The translations under genes were made by a program, and so were the position numbers. DNA of 5,613 nt, taken from contig CASDWL010000080.1 of NCBI GenBank assembly GCA_949284615.1, forward strand, positions 1 through 5,613. Reading direction: 5' to 3'. How positions within the stretch are numbered: the first letter of the stretch is position 1; the number at the start of each line of letters is the position of its first letter. The notes below the pieces were generated by a model that worked only from the letters and a program-made list of their open reading frames with translations, did not search any database and was not told the DNA's origin. Origin of the DNA: an uncultured Mycoplasma sp. GTDB taxonomy: Bacteria > Bacillota_I > Bacilli_A > Mycoplasmatales > Metamycoplasmataceae. Below, one piece after another: positions 1 to 5,613 of this stretch.

Positions 1-26
1 ATTATATATTTTAATTTTTTTAAAGT

Positions 27-32
27 TATAAT
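27..32 (+). promoter_or_regulatory. Candidate -10 box for ktrA
   Basis: A TATAAT hexamer lies 37 bases before the ktrA start, in a very A/T-rich leader. No convincing -35 hexamer is visible at 16-18 bases upstream, which falls almost at the window edge. Such hexamers arise easily by chance at this base composition, so this is only a candidate. Apart from a weak purine-rich ribosome-binding stretch (AAGGGA, 61-66), I see nothing else in positions 1-69. Confidence 0.35.
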
Positions 33-69
33 AATTTAAAATAAATTAAATTTACTCAAAAAGGGATTT

Positions 70-792
70 ATGTCAAGAAAGAAAAAAAGTAATATTTGTG
101 TAATAGGAATTGGTAGGTTTGGTGCTGCTGTTGTTGATGAGTTAGTTAGTCAAGATATTTCAGTATTAGCAATAGACTTAGATGAAAAACAATTATCAAA
201 TTATGTTAATTCTCCATTAGTTACAACTATTGTAGCAGATGCTTCTGACATTCAGACTCTTCAAGCTTTAGGAATAACAGAAATGGAAACAATCATCGTT
301 AGTTCACCAAATAATATAGAAGTTGTAGCAACATTATTGGAATTAAATATTGAACATATTATTGCTAGAGCAGCTTCATCTCGTCATGCTCGTGTTTTAA
401 GACAAATAGGTGTAGATTTGATAGTAAGACCTGAAGTTGAAGCAGGAGCTAGAACAGCTCTAATTGCAACAAACTCTAATTTTATTAAATTCTCTAAAAC
501 ATTAACTGAAATTGGAAATGGATTTGTTATTGGTTCTTCTCATGTTCTAAATAATAGTTTTATAAATATTCAATTAAAAGATTTGAAGTTTAACAATCAT
601 GGTATTACTTTGGTATTGGTAAAAAGAGGAAAGGATTCTTTCTTGCCTAAAGCTAGCACTGAATTTCAAATTGGAGATGAATTGATGGTGGTCGGGAAAA
701 TATCTGATGTAACTAAATTTTTTGGTCTTTTAAATGAAGATAATCCTACAATTATTTCTGATAAAGAAAAAAATAGAAAATCAGACAAGTAA
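70..792 (+). CDS. ktrA: KtrA/TrkA-family potassium uptake regulatory subunit (RCK protein)
   Basis: A 240-residue cytosolic protein with the two-part layout of KtrA/KtrC/TrkA gating subunits. In this family, rings of RCK domains sit under a KtrB/TrkH-type membrane channel and open or close it in response to bound nucleotide. Residues 8-135 form the Rossmann RCK_N domain: the glycine motif GIGRFG is at 13-18, the acidic residue ending strand 2 is D36 (followed by D38), and ADASD is at 56-60. Residues about 145-220 match an RCK_C domain, with 'IGDELMVVG' at 201-209. In Firmicutes RCK_C often binds cyclic di-AMP; that is inference here. The last 20 residues are a polar, lysine-rich tail. The ATG at 70 follows a modest SD (AAGGGA). 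The length is close to KtrA/KtrC (about 220 residues). No membrane partner gene is in the window, so KtrA versus KtrC or TrkA naming is uncertain. Confidence 0.88.
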   Translation: MSRKKKSNICVIGIGRFGAAVVDELVSQDISVLAIDLDEKQLSNYVNSPLVTTIVADASDIQTLQALGITEMETIIVSSPNNIEVVATLLELNIEHIIARAASSRHARVLRQIGVDLIVRPEVEAGARTALIATNSNFIKFSKTLTEIGNGFVIGSSHVLNNSFINIQLKDLKFNNHGITLVLVKRGKDSFLPKASTEFQIGDELMVVGKISDVTKFFGLLNEDNPTIISDKEKNRKSDK

Positions 793-819
793 GTTTTAAT
801 AAATAATCTAAAAATTAAA

Positions 820-861
820 AATTAATAATGAAATTTTTTAATTGTTTTTTCATCATTAATT
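820..861. terminator. Candidate bidirectional terminator between ktrA and era
   Basis: Arms 820-833 and 848-861 pair over 14 positions around a 14-base loop. On the plus strand there is one A-C mismatch; on the minus strand the same position becomes a G-U pair, so the hairpin is slightly better for era transcripts. T-rich sequence follows on both sides (TTTAATTTTT on the minus strand, AATTTTTATTT on the plus strand). The stem is almost all A-T, so it is weak compared with a GC-rich terminator. It overlaps the last 13 codons and the stop of era. Confidence 0.45.
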
Positions 862-1706
862 CAATTTTTATTTACTTTGACTATTAATTTTAAATTTGCA
901 TTAGTATTGAATTTTTGATTAATCAATTTTCTTGCCTTTGTACCAATTTTTTTTATCATTTCACCTTTTTTCCCAATAATAATTCCTTTTTGTGATTCTT
1001 TTTTACAATAAATTGTTGCTTCAATATTTCTTGAATTTTTTTCTTCATCTATATCATAATTTGTGATCTCAATAGCTATTGAATGAGGTAATTCTTCACT
1101 TAGATTTTCAATCGCGCTATATCTAATTATTTCTTTTGATAAAAATAATTCACTTCTATCAGTTATGGAATCTTCATCATATAAATTTTGTCCTTCATAA
1201 GAGTATTTTTTGATTTCATCAATTAAATTATTTATTGATGATTCATTTTTTATACTCACAGGTAAAATTGATTTAAAATTAAATTTATTTAAAATATCAA
1301 TTTTGTTTGATAATGAATAATCACTTTGATTTTTTATAGTTAAATCCATTTTTGTTATTAATGCAATTTTATTTTCTATGTATTTTATTTTTTCTAAAAT
1401 AAGCAAATCACCTTTAGATATTTCTTCATTTATAGGTTGTAAAAATAATAATAAATCAATATCATTTAATGTATCTCAAGCTCTTTTATTTAATTCATCA
1501 TCTAATTTTGATAAGGGCTTATGAATTCCAGGTGTATCCAAGAATATTCATTGATATTCTTCATCATTAAAAATACCTAAAATTTGATCTCTAGTTGTTT
1601 GTGGTTTAGAAGAAACAATTGATAAATCATAATCAATTATCTTATTTAAAAGAGATGATTTACCTACATTTGGTCTACCTATTATTCCGATTCAACAAAT
1701 TTTCAT
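822..1706 (-). CDS. era: GTPase Era, 16S rRNA-binding 30S assembly factor
   Basis: Era binds GTP and the 3' end of 16S rRNA to help mature the 30S subunit. The gene is intact only with TGA as Trp: W5, W53, W77 and W282 are all TGA. With a standard code it looks broken, starting late at a TTG (1406) and stopping at 861-863. Read through, it is 294 residues, the normal Era length. GTPase motifs: G1 GRPNVGKS at 10-17, G2 TTR at 37-39, G3 DTPGIHKP at 57-64, G4 TKMD at 118-121 (usually NKxD), and a weak G5 near VS at 150-151. A C-terminal KH domain has [15 protein letters not shown] at 241-255. The final segment after W282 ([13 protein letters not shown]) matches the usual Era ending of W, acidic residues and a terminal aromatic. 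The ATG directly follows the cdd stop (TAAATG). An SD-like AAAGGTG lies 11 bases upstream, inside cdd (1718-1724), suggesting coupled translation. Confidence 0.95.
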
Positions 1707-2120
1707 TTATTTTTTTGCACCTTTAATATTTTCTTTATTGACAGTTAAGGGGAAAATTTCTGAAAACATTTTATTAATATATTCACCTTTATTGTTATAC
1801 ATAATTATTTCACAATTATCCTGAATATGTTCACTAAGTGTTTGACGACAACCTCCACATGGTGATAAAAAATCTTTAGAATCAGGAGAAAAAATGTGAA
1901 TTCTTTTTACTTGTGAAATATTGATATGATCTTTAATAGCAGAATGTATTCCTACTCTTTCAGCACACATTGTATTGGGATAAGCTGCATTTTCAATATT
2001 AATCCCATAAAAATCGTCATCATTGTCATTTTCAAAATAGGCTACTACATGAAAATTTGAATAAGGAACATATGCATATTGAGAAAGTTCTTTTAATTTT
2101 TCAAATAATTTTGTATTCAT
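1707..2120 (-). CDS. cdd: Cytidine deaminase (zinc-dependent, homotetrameric type)
   Basis: Cytidine deaminase converts cytidine and deoxycytidine to uridine and deoxyuridine in pyrimidine salvage, which matters in mollicutes that cannot make pyrimidines de novo. The 137-residue length is that of the small tetrameric enzymes. Visible hallmarks are PYSNFHV at 19-25 and NIENAAYPNTMCAE at 41-54, with zinc ligand C52 and catalytic E54. SPCGGCRQ at 86-93 adds zinc ligands C88 and C91. N41 and E43 are in the place of the ribose-binding pair. The start is well fixed: a TAA lies just two codons upstream of the ATG, and the next Met is already in the active site. I see no strong SD. The gene begins 39 bases after the clpB stop and its stop abuts the era start. 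The cdd-era pairing is well known in Firmicutes and relatives. Confidence 0.95.
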   Translation of the reverse strand: MNTKLFEKLKELSQYAYVPYSNFHVVAYFENDNDDDFYGINIENAAYPNTMCAERVGIHSAIKDHINISQVKRIHIFSPDSKDFLSPCGGCRQTLSEHIQDNCEIIMYNNKGEYINKMFSEIFPLTVNKENIKGAKK

Positions 2121-2159
2121 ACTTTAAGTATTATTCTAATATAAATCAATATTTAAGAT

Positions 2160-4319
2160 TTAATTTAATAATTCTTCTTTCATTGTAATTTTGCCTGATT
2201 TATCACATGTTAATTCATATGATTCATTTTTTTTCATATCATGTGAAATAATTTTTTTTGCAATATAAGATTCAATATCATTTTTAATCAATCGTTTAAT
2301 TGGTCTTGCTCCAAAAGATTTATTGTATCCATTTTTTAAAATATAAGATTTAATTTCAGGACTAAATTTAATGCTTATATCTTGATTTTCTATAACTCTT
2401 TTTGATAATTTATCTAGCTCTTTGTCAATAATTTGTTCAATTATTTTTTCATCTAATGGATTAAATATAATGATTTCATCAATTCTATTAATAAATTCGG
2501 GTCTAAATATTTTTTGCATTTCTTCTAATACTTTTTTGTTTGCATTACTATTTTCTAAAATAATATTAGAACCAACATTTGAAGTCATAATAATAATAGT
2601 ATTTTTAAAATTAATTTCTTTCCCTTTAGAATCTTTTAAAATACCATCATCTAAAATTTGTAATAGAATGTTCAATACATCTGGATGAGCTTTTTCAATT
2701 TCATCAAATAAAACTACACTATAAGGGTTTTGTCTTACTTTATCTGATAATTGAGACATTTCTCCATAACCAACATAACCTGGAGGAGAACCTATTAATT
2801 TAGAAATTGAATGAGCTTCCATAAATTCAGACATATCTAATCTGATCATTTGTTTTTCACTATCAAAAAGTGAAAAAGCTAATGATTTAGCTAATTCAGT
2901 TTTACCTACTCCTGTAGGACCTAAAAACATAAATGAACCTATTGGTCTATTTGGATCATTTATATTAGCTTTTGATCTTAAAATTGTCTCTGAAACTAAT
3001 TTTGTTGCTTGTTTTTGACCAATAACTCTTCGGTTTAAATCATTTTCTAAATTTAATAATTTAGTTGACTCACTTTCTACTAATTTTTCTACAGGAATTT
3101 TTGTTCACTTTGAAACTATTGAAGCAATTTCATTTTCGCCTACACTATCACGAACTAATGATTGATCAACTTTTGAATTAGTTTCTAAATCTTTTATATT
3201 TTTTTCTAATTCTGGAATAGATTTATATAATAATTCAGAAGCTTTTTCATAATTTGATTCATTTTGATACTGTATTAATTTTTGTTTTAATGTTTCTAAT
3301 TGATATTTCTTATTAGAAATTTCTTCTACAGTTTTCTTTTCTGATTCTCATTTTTTAGATATTTGATCAATATTTTTGTTGATTTCAACAAGTTTATCTT
3401 CAATTTCTTGAATTCTTAGATTCAATTTATCATTAGTACTTGATGAGGAGTCTTTTTCTTTAGAAAGAGCAATTTTTTCCATTTCTAAAGCCATTTTCTT
3501 TTGTTCCAATTTTTCCAACATTTCAGGTTTTGAATTTATAATAGTTTTCAATGTTGCAGCAGCTTCATCTACTAAATCAATTGCTTTATCTGGTAAAAAA
3601 CGGTCAGAAATAAAACGAGAAGACATTTTTGCAGCAGCAACAATGGCACTATCTTCTATTTTTACACTATGAAAAGATTCAAAACGGTCTTTTATTCCTC
3701 TCATAATTGTGATTGTATCTTCAATTGAAGGTTCAGACACATCAACTTTTTGCATTCTTCTTTCTAATGCAGCATCTGTTTCAATATATTTTTTATATTC
3801 ATCATATGTAGTAGCTCCTATTAACATCATTTCTCCACGAGCAAGCATAGGTTTAAGAATGTTTGCAACATCCATAGCATTATTTGCAGAATTTTTACCA
3901 GTTCCTACAATCATGTGAACTTCATCTATAAAAACAATTATTTTCCCATTTGACTCTTTAATTTGTTTTGTAAGATTTTTTATTCTTTCTTCAAATTGAC
4001 CTTGAAAAGATGCTCCGGCAAACATTGAAGCTAAATCTATTTCAATTAATTCTTTGTTTTTTAAATTTTCTGGCACATCACCTAAAGCTATTTTTTTGGC
4101 AAGTCCTTCAACAATTGCTGTCTTACCTACTCCAGGTTCACCAACTAAAATAGGGTTATTTTTCGTTTTTCTAGAAAGAATACGGATAACTCTTCTAATT
4201 TCATCATCTCTTCCTATAATAGGTTCCAATTTATTTTGAAAAGCTAATTCTGTTAAATTTTTTCCATATTTTTTTAATGAATCAACATTTTTTTCATTTG
4301 GCATAAAATTAAAATCCAT
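2160..4319 (-). CDS. clpB: ATP-dependent disaggregase ClpB, short form lacking the N-terminal domain
   Basis: ClpB is a hexameric AAA+ ring that, with DnaK, pulls aggregated proteins through its pore. The reading frame is continuous over 719 residues when TGA is Trp (W324 and W405); a standard code splits it into two fragments. AAA-1: Walker A GEPGVGKT at 60-67, Walker B with D132-E133, pore loop SFQG at 104-107, arginine pair R187-R188. A charged middle coiled coil spans roughly 265-395. The linker [11 protein letters not shown] (403-413) and RVIGQ lead into AAA-2: Walker A GPTGVGKT at 467-474, pore motif GYVGYGE at 514-520, Walker B D539-E540, TSN at 579-581, [10 protein letters not shown] at 605-614, sensor-2 GAR at 670-672. 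Full ClpB is about 860 residues; the missing 140 or so are the substrate-binding N domain, as in other mollicutes. The long middle domain and lack of an obvious ClpP-docking loop favour ClpB over ClpC. SD AGGAGG at 4325-4330; CIRCE upstream. Confidence 0.97.
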
Positions 4320-4324
4320 AATTA

Positions 4325-4330
4325 CCTCCT
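4325..4330 (-). promoter_or_regulatory. Ribosome binding site of clpB
   Basis: A perfect AGGAGG, extended to AGGAGGT, sits five bases before the ATG at 4319. It fixes the start and so confirms that the N-terminal domain is really absent and not missed further upstream. Confidence 0.9.
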
Positions 4331-4374
4331 TATTAAAATAAGAATTAAATTAATGTAATATCTTATTTAAATTA

Positions 4375-4404
4375 ATTATAGCACTTTAAATTATAGAGTG
4401 CTAA
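4375..4404 (-). promoter_or_regulatory. Candidate clpB promoter overlapping CIRCE
   Basis: On the minus strand, TTAGCA (4399-4404) and TATAAT (4375-4380) are separated by 18 bases and could act as -35 and -10. This would start transcription near 4368, giving a leader of roughly 49 bases. A second TATAAT (4390-4395) lies in the CIRCE spacer but has no good -35. Either way the promoter is covered by the CIRCE repeat, as expected for HrcA repression. Confidence 0.5.
4378..4404. promoter_or_regulatory. CIRCE operator (HrcA binding site) of clpB
   Basis: Read toward clpB, the left arm TTAGCACTC is a perfect CIRCE half-site (4396-4404). It is followed by a 9-base spacer (4387-4395) and a right arm AAGTGCTAT (4378-4386) that differs from the consensus GAGTGCTAA at its two end positions. 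The central seven bases of each arm pair perfectly. CIRCE is the operator of the heat-shock repressor HrcA; it controls dnaK, groE and, in mollicutes, clpB. It lies 59 bases upstream of the clpB ATG, in the divergent region shared with rplJ. Confidence 0.88.
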
Positions 4405-4422
4405 ATTTTTATTGCTTTATTT

Positions 4423-4428
4423 TATAAT
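4423..4428 (+). promoter_or_regulatory. Candidate -10 box of the rplJ-rplL operon
   Basis: A TATAAT that would start transcription near 4434, about 130 bases before rplJ, which leaves room for the structured leader that follows. With a 17-base spacer the -35 would fall at 4400-4405 (GCTAAA), a poor match that overlaps the CIRCE arm. The hexamer also sits in a short palindrome (4415-4421 with 4426-4432). An alternative TAAAAT at 4450-4455 would give a start near 4461. Confidence 0.4.
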
Positions 4429-4463
4429 AAAGAAATATCAAAAATAATGTAAAATAATGTTTG

Positions 4464-4537
4464 CAATACATGAAGAAAGTAACTGCTTTATAGCTTAATT
4501 TGTTACCAAGTGTATATATCATTTAATTTATGTATTG
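4464..4537 (+). ncRNA. Putative L10-type ribosomal protein leader (autoregulatory RNA)
   Basis: The untranslated leader of rplJ has nested pairings. An outer helix CAATACAT (4464-4471) pairs perfectly with ATGTATTG (4530-4537), and an inner helix GTAAC (4479-4483) pairs with GTTAC (4502-4506). Between the outer and inner strands lie unpaired purines (GAAGAAA, 4472-4478) facing CAAG (4507-4510), the kind of asymmetric internal loop seen in kink-turn and L10-binding sites. In other bacteria the L10-L12 complex binds such a leader and represses its own operon. An alternative pairing of ATACA (4466-4470) with TGTAT (4511-4515) is also possible. No terminator hairpin with a T-run is visible before rplJ, so control may act on translation. 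The family assignment is inference from position and shape. Confidence 0.6.
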
Positions 4538-4553
4538 TGAAATATTAATATCA

Positions 4554-4559
4554 AGGAGG
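4554..4559 (+). promoter_or_regulatory. Ribosome binding site of rplJ
   Basis: A perfect AGGAGG, extended to AAGGAGGT, lies four bases before the ATG at 4564. Together with the strong match of the encoded protein from its first residues to L10, it fixes the start. Confidence 0.88.
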
Positions 4560-4563
4560 TCAT

Positions 4564-5061
4564 ATGAGTTTCTTGAAAGAACAAAAAATCTTAAAAGCTA
4601 AAGAAATTAGCAACAAAATTTCAAATTCACAATCAGTTGTTGTTGCTAGATATCAAGGATTGACTGTTAAAGAAATCCAATCATTAAGAAAATTAGCAAA
4701 AGAAAAAGATGTAGAAATTAAAGTATATAAAAATCGTCTAGTTAAAAAAGCGATTGAAAATACAGAATTTAGTTCTTTATCAAGTACTTTAGTTGGAGCA
4801 AATATGTTTGCTTTTTCACATTCAGATTATCTTTCTGCTGCAAAAGTTTTATATGATTTTGGTAAAAAACATAAGCAAGTAGAATTGATTTCAGGTATTG
4901 TTGAGCAAAAAGTTGCTAGCAAAGAAGAAATTATGGATATAGCAACATTGCCAACATATGAAGAAGCATTAACAATGTTAGCAACTTCATTACAAGCACC
5001 AATTAGACAAATTGGAATTGGTCTAAAAATGTTAGTTGATGAAAATAAAATAAATAATTAA
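4564..5061 (+). CDS. rplJ: 50S ribosomal protein L10 (uL10)
   Basis: L10 anchors the ribosomal stalk: it binds 23S rRNA near L11 and carries L7/L12 dimers on its C-terminal helix. The 165-residue protein has the usual bacterial length. The conserved N-terminal part shows VVVARYQGLTVKEIQSLRK (25-43), and VYKNRLVKKAI (54-64) is the rRNA-binding signature. LPTYEEALTMLATSLQAP (129-146) is the conserved segment before the C-terminal helix (about 150-165) that holds L7/L12. It contains no Trp, so code choice does not affect it. rplL begins 28 bases downstream, making the standard rplJ-rplL stalk operon. In many bacteria the L10-L12 complex also represses this operon through the leader, and a structured leader precedes the gene here. 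Confidence 0.97.
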   Translation: MSFLKEQKILKAKEISNKISNSQSVVVARYQGLTVKEIQSLRKLAKEKDVEIKVYKNRLVKKAIENTEFSSLSSTLVGANMFAFSHSDYLSAAKVLYDFGKKHKQVELISGIVEQKVASKEEIMDIATLPTYEEALTMLATSLQAPIRQIGIGLKMLVDENKINN

Positions 5062-5089
5062 AATCATAATAATTTAAGGAGTACATAAT

Positions 5090-5458
5090 ATGGCAAAATT
5101 AACAAAAGAATCATTTATTAGTTCATTAAAAGAAATGAACATAAAAGAAGTAATGGAGCTAGTTGAAGCTTTAAAAGAAGAATTTGGTATTGATCCTTCA
5201 GCTGTTGCAGTTGCAGCAGCAGCACCTGCTGAAGCAGCGGTTGAAAAAACAGAATTTAAAGTTACATTAAAAAGCGATGGTGGAAATAAAGTTGCAGTTA
5301 TTAAAGTTGTAAAAGATGCAACAGGTTTAGGATTAATGGATGCTAAAAAACTTGTTGAATCAGCACCTGCGACAGTTAAAGAAAATATCAAAAAAGAAGA
5401 AGCTGAAGAATTGAAAAAATTATTGGAACAAGCAGGGGCACAAGTTTCAGTTGAGTAA
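5090..5458 (+). CDS. rplL: 50S ribosomal protein L7/L12 (bL12)
   Basis: L7/L12 forms the mobile stalk that recruits and stimulates EF-Tu, EF-G and other translational GTPases. It is present in several copies per ribosome. The 122 residues divide as expected. An N-terminal helical dimerisation domain that binds L10 covers about 1-33. A flexible Ala-rich hinge lies at about 37-51 ([15 protein letters not shown]). The globular C-terminal domain (about 53-122) has the factor-binding surface around [20 protein letters not shown] (71-90). The SD AAGGAG (5076-5081) is eight bases before the ATG. It shares the rplJ transcript and ends before an intrinsic terminator. The long minus-strand ORF opposite it is a shadow caused by the Ala/Lys/Glu-rich codons. 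Confidence 0.98.
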   Translation: MAKLTKESFISSLKEMNIKEVMELVEALKEEFGIDPSAVAVAAAAPAEAAVEKTEFKVTLKSDGGNKVAVIKVVKDATGLGLMDAKKLVESAPATVKENIKKEEAEELKKLLEQAGAQVSVE

Positions 5459-5496
5459 TTTTTGTCTTTAACTTATTTATTAGCTTTGTAATAATA

Positions 5497-5613
5497 TTAA
5501 AAAAATGAAAAAGCAAGTCTTTTTCATTTTTTCTTTTTTGTAATTACAATCGCAACACTAAGAATTATTATATAGAAAACTAAAAACACATCAGTAATGT
5601 GTTGATTTAGTTG
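5497..5613 (-). CDS. Possible C-terminal end of a convergent membrane protein (partial, cut by window edge)
   Basis: A minus-strand frame is open from the right edge to a TAA at 5497-5499, giving 38 residues if TGA is read as Trp (W30). It encodes a hydrophobic stretch, VFLVFYIIILSVAIVI (residues 9-24), followed at once by TKKKKWKR. This would suit a final membrane helix with a positively charged cytoplasmic tail. The product cannot be named. Cautions: the open length is modest for such an A/T-rich sequence, T-rich strands easily encode hydrophobic residues by chance, and the last codons lie inside the rplL terminator hairpin. A hairpin at 5578-5612 could instead be the terminator of a gene further right, making this stretch non-coding. 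Confidence 0.4.
5500..5538 (+). terminator. Intrinsic terminator of the rplJ-rplL operon
   Basis: A perfect 14-bp stem (5500-5513 with 5519-5532; central part ATGAAAAAG/CTTTTTCAT) closes a five-base loop CAAGT and is followed by CTTTTTT. It begins 41 bases after the rplL stop. The stem has only two G-C pairs, but its length and T-run make it the clearest terminator in the window. It is symmetrical enough (TTTTTT at the other side on the minus strand) to act in both directions. Confidence 0.8.
5578..5612. repeat. Inverted repeat at the right edge, possible second hairpin or terminator
   Basis: AACTAAAAACACAT (5578-5591) pairs with ATGTGTT (5597-5603) and TTTAGTT (5606-5612). This gives 14 base pairs with a two-base bulge (GA, 5604-5605) around a five-base loop CAGTA. 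On the minus strand the hairpin is followed by TTC and then mixed A/T sequence, a weak terminator tail. It could end a minus-strand gene lying beyond the window or be a chance feature inside the partial ORF. Confidence 0.5.

Noticed and set aside
861..1406. A separate 181-residue minus-strand gene starting at TTG 1406
   Set aside because: It is the C-terminal part of era. The upstream sequence in the same frame supplies all N-terminal GTPase motifs once TGA is read as Trp, and the frame continues past 861 to TAA at 822.
2121..2159. A separate promoter for cdd-era between clpB and cdd
   Set aside because: A TAGAAT hexamer is present but no -35 stands at a proper distance, and such hexamers are frequent in this A/T-rich DNA. 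I could not support it.
2160..2930. A stand-alone single-ring Clp ATPase starting at ATG 2930
   Set aside because: The ATG lies inside a conserved stretch just before the second Walker A motif. The frame is continuous with the first AAA module through two TGA (Trp) codons in conserved ClpB sequence.
2422..4239. Plus-strand ORFs opposite clpB (around 2422-2688, 3709-3918 and 4054-4239)
   Set aside because: They are antisense shadows of strongly conserved clpB coding sequence, with no ribosome binding site and composition driven by the opposite strand.
2160..4319. Assignment of the Clp ATPase as ClpC rather than ClpB
   Set aside because: ClpC has a shorter middle domain and a ClpP-docking loop in the second ring. 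Here the coiled-coil middle region is long, the linker [11 protein letters not shown] is ClpB-like, and I see no such loop.
5074..5391. A 105-residue minus-strand ORF opposite rplL
   Set aside because: It is the antisense of the Ala/Lys/Glu-rich rplL codons; the Ser/Thr/Ala-rich product and lack of a ribosome binding site point to a shadow.
1..5613. CRISPR array, tRNA/rRNA genes, insertion sequence, phage or defence genes
   Set aside because: Apart from the short tandem repeat before rplJ, I found no spaced direct repeats, cloverleaf, transposase or unfamiliar gene cluster. Nearly all of the window is explained by core genes and their control regions.

Overview
The window is very A+T-rich and comes from a mollicute (Mycoplasma/Spiroplasma/Entomoplasma-type bacterium) that reads UGA as tryptophan (genetic code 4). 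Two conserved genes, era and clpB, are only intact when in-frame TGA is read as Trp. Every Trp I can place in the window (four in Era, two in ClpB, one in a partial ORF) is TGA, and none is TGG. The small ClpB without its N-terminal domain, the HrcA/CIRCE heat-shock operator and the compact gene order all fit this group. I cannot fix the genus from the sequence.

Left part: a KtrA/TrkA-type potassium-channel regulatory subunit (70-792, +) faces a minus-strand cluster that reads clpB (4319-2160), cdd (2120-1707), era (1706-822). The cdd stop and the era start are directly adjacent, so these two are probably translationally coupled. The ktrA and era ends converge on an A/T-rich hairpin that could terminate both.

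Middle (4320-4563): a 244-bp divergent control region. The clpB side has a promoter overlapped by a CIRCE inverted repeat and a strong Shine-Dalgarno (SD). The rplJ side has a candidate -10, then a structured leader resembling the L10 autoregulatory leader, then a strong SD. The CIRCE lies where both promoters could be affected.

Right part: rplJ (L10) and rplL (L7/L12) form the ribosomal stalk operon (+), closed by a clear intrinsic terminator at 5500-5538. From 5497 to the right edge there is an open minus-strand frame with a hydrophobic segment and a basic tail, possibly the C-terminus of a convergent membrane protein cut by the window.

Most of this is core housekeeping: protein disaggregation, pyrimidine salvage, 30S assembly, the ribosomal stalk and K+ uptake control. 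I see no CRISPR, tRNA, rRNA, insertion sequence or defence system, and no evidence for a previously undescribed system. The items most worth checking are the arrangement of regulatory elements between clpB and rplJ and the hairpins that overlap gene ends.
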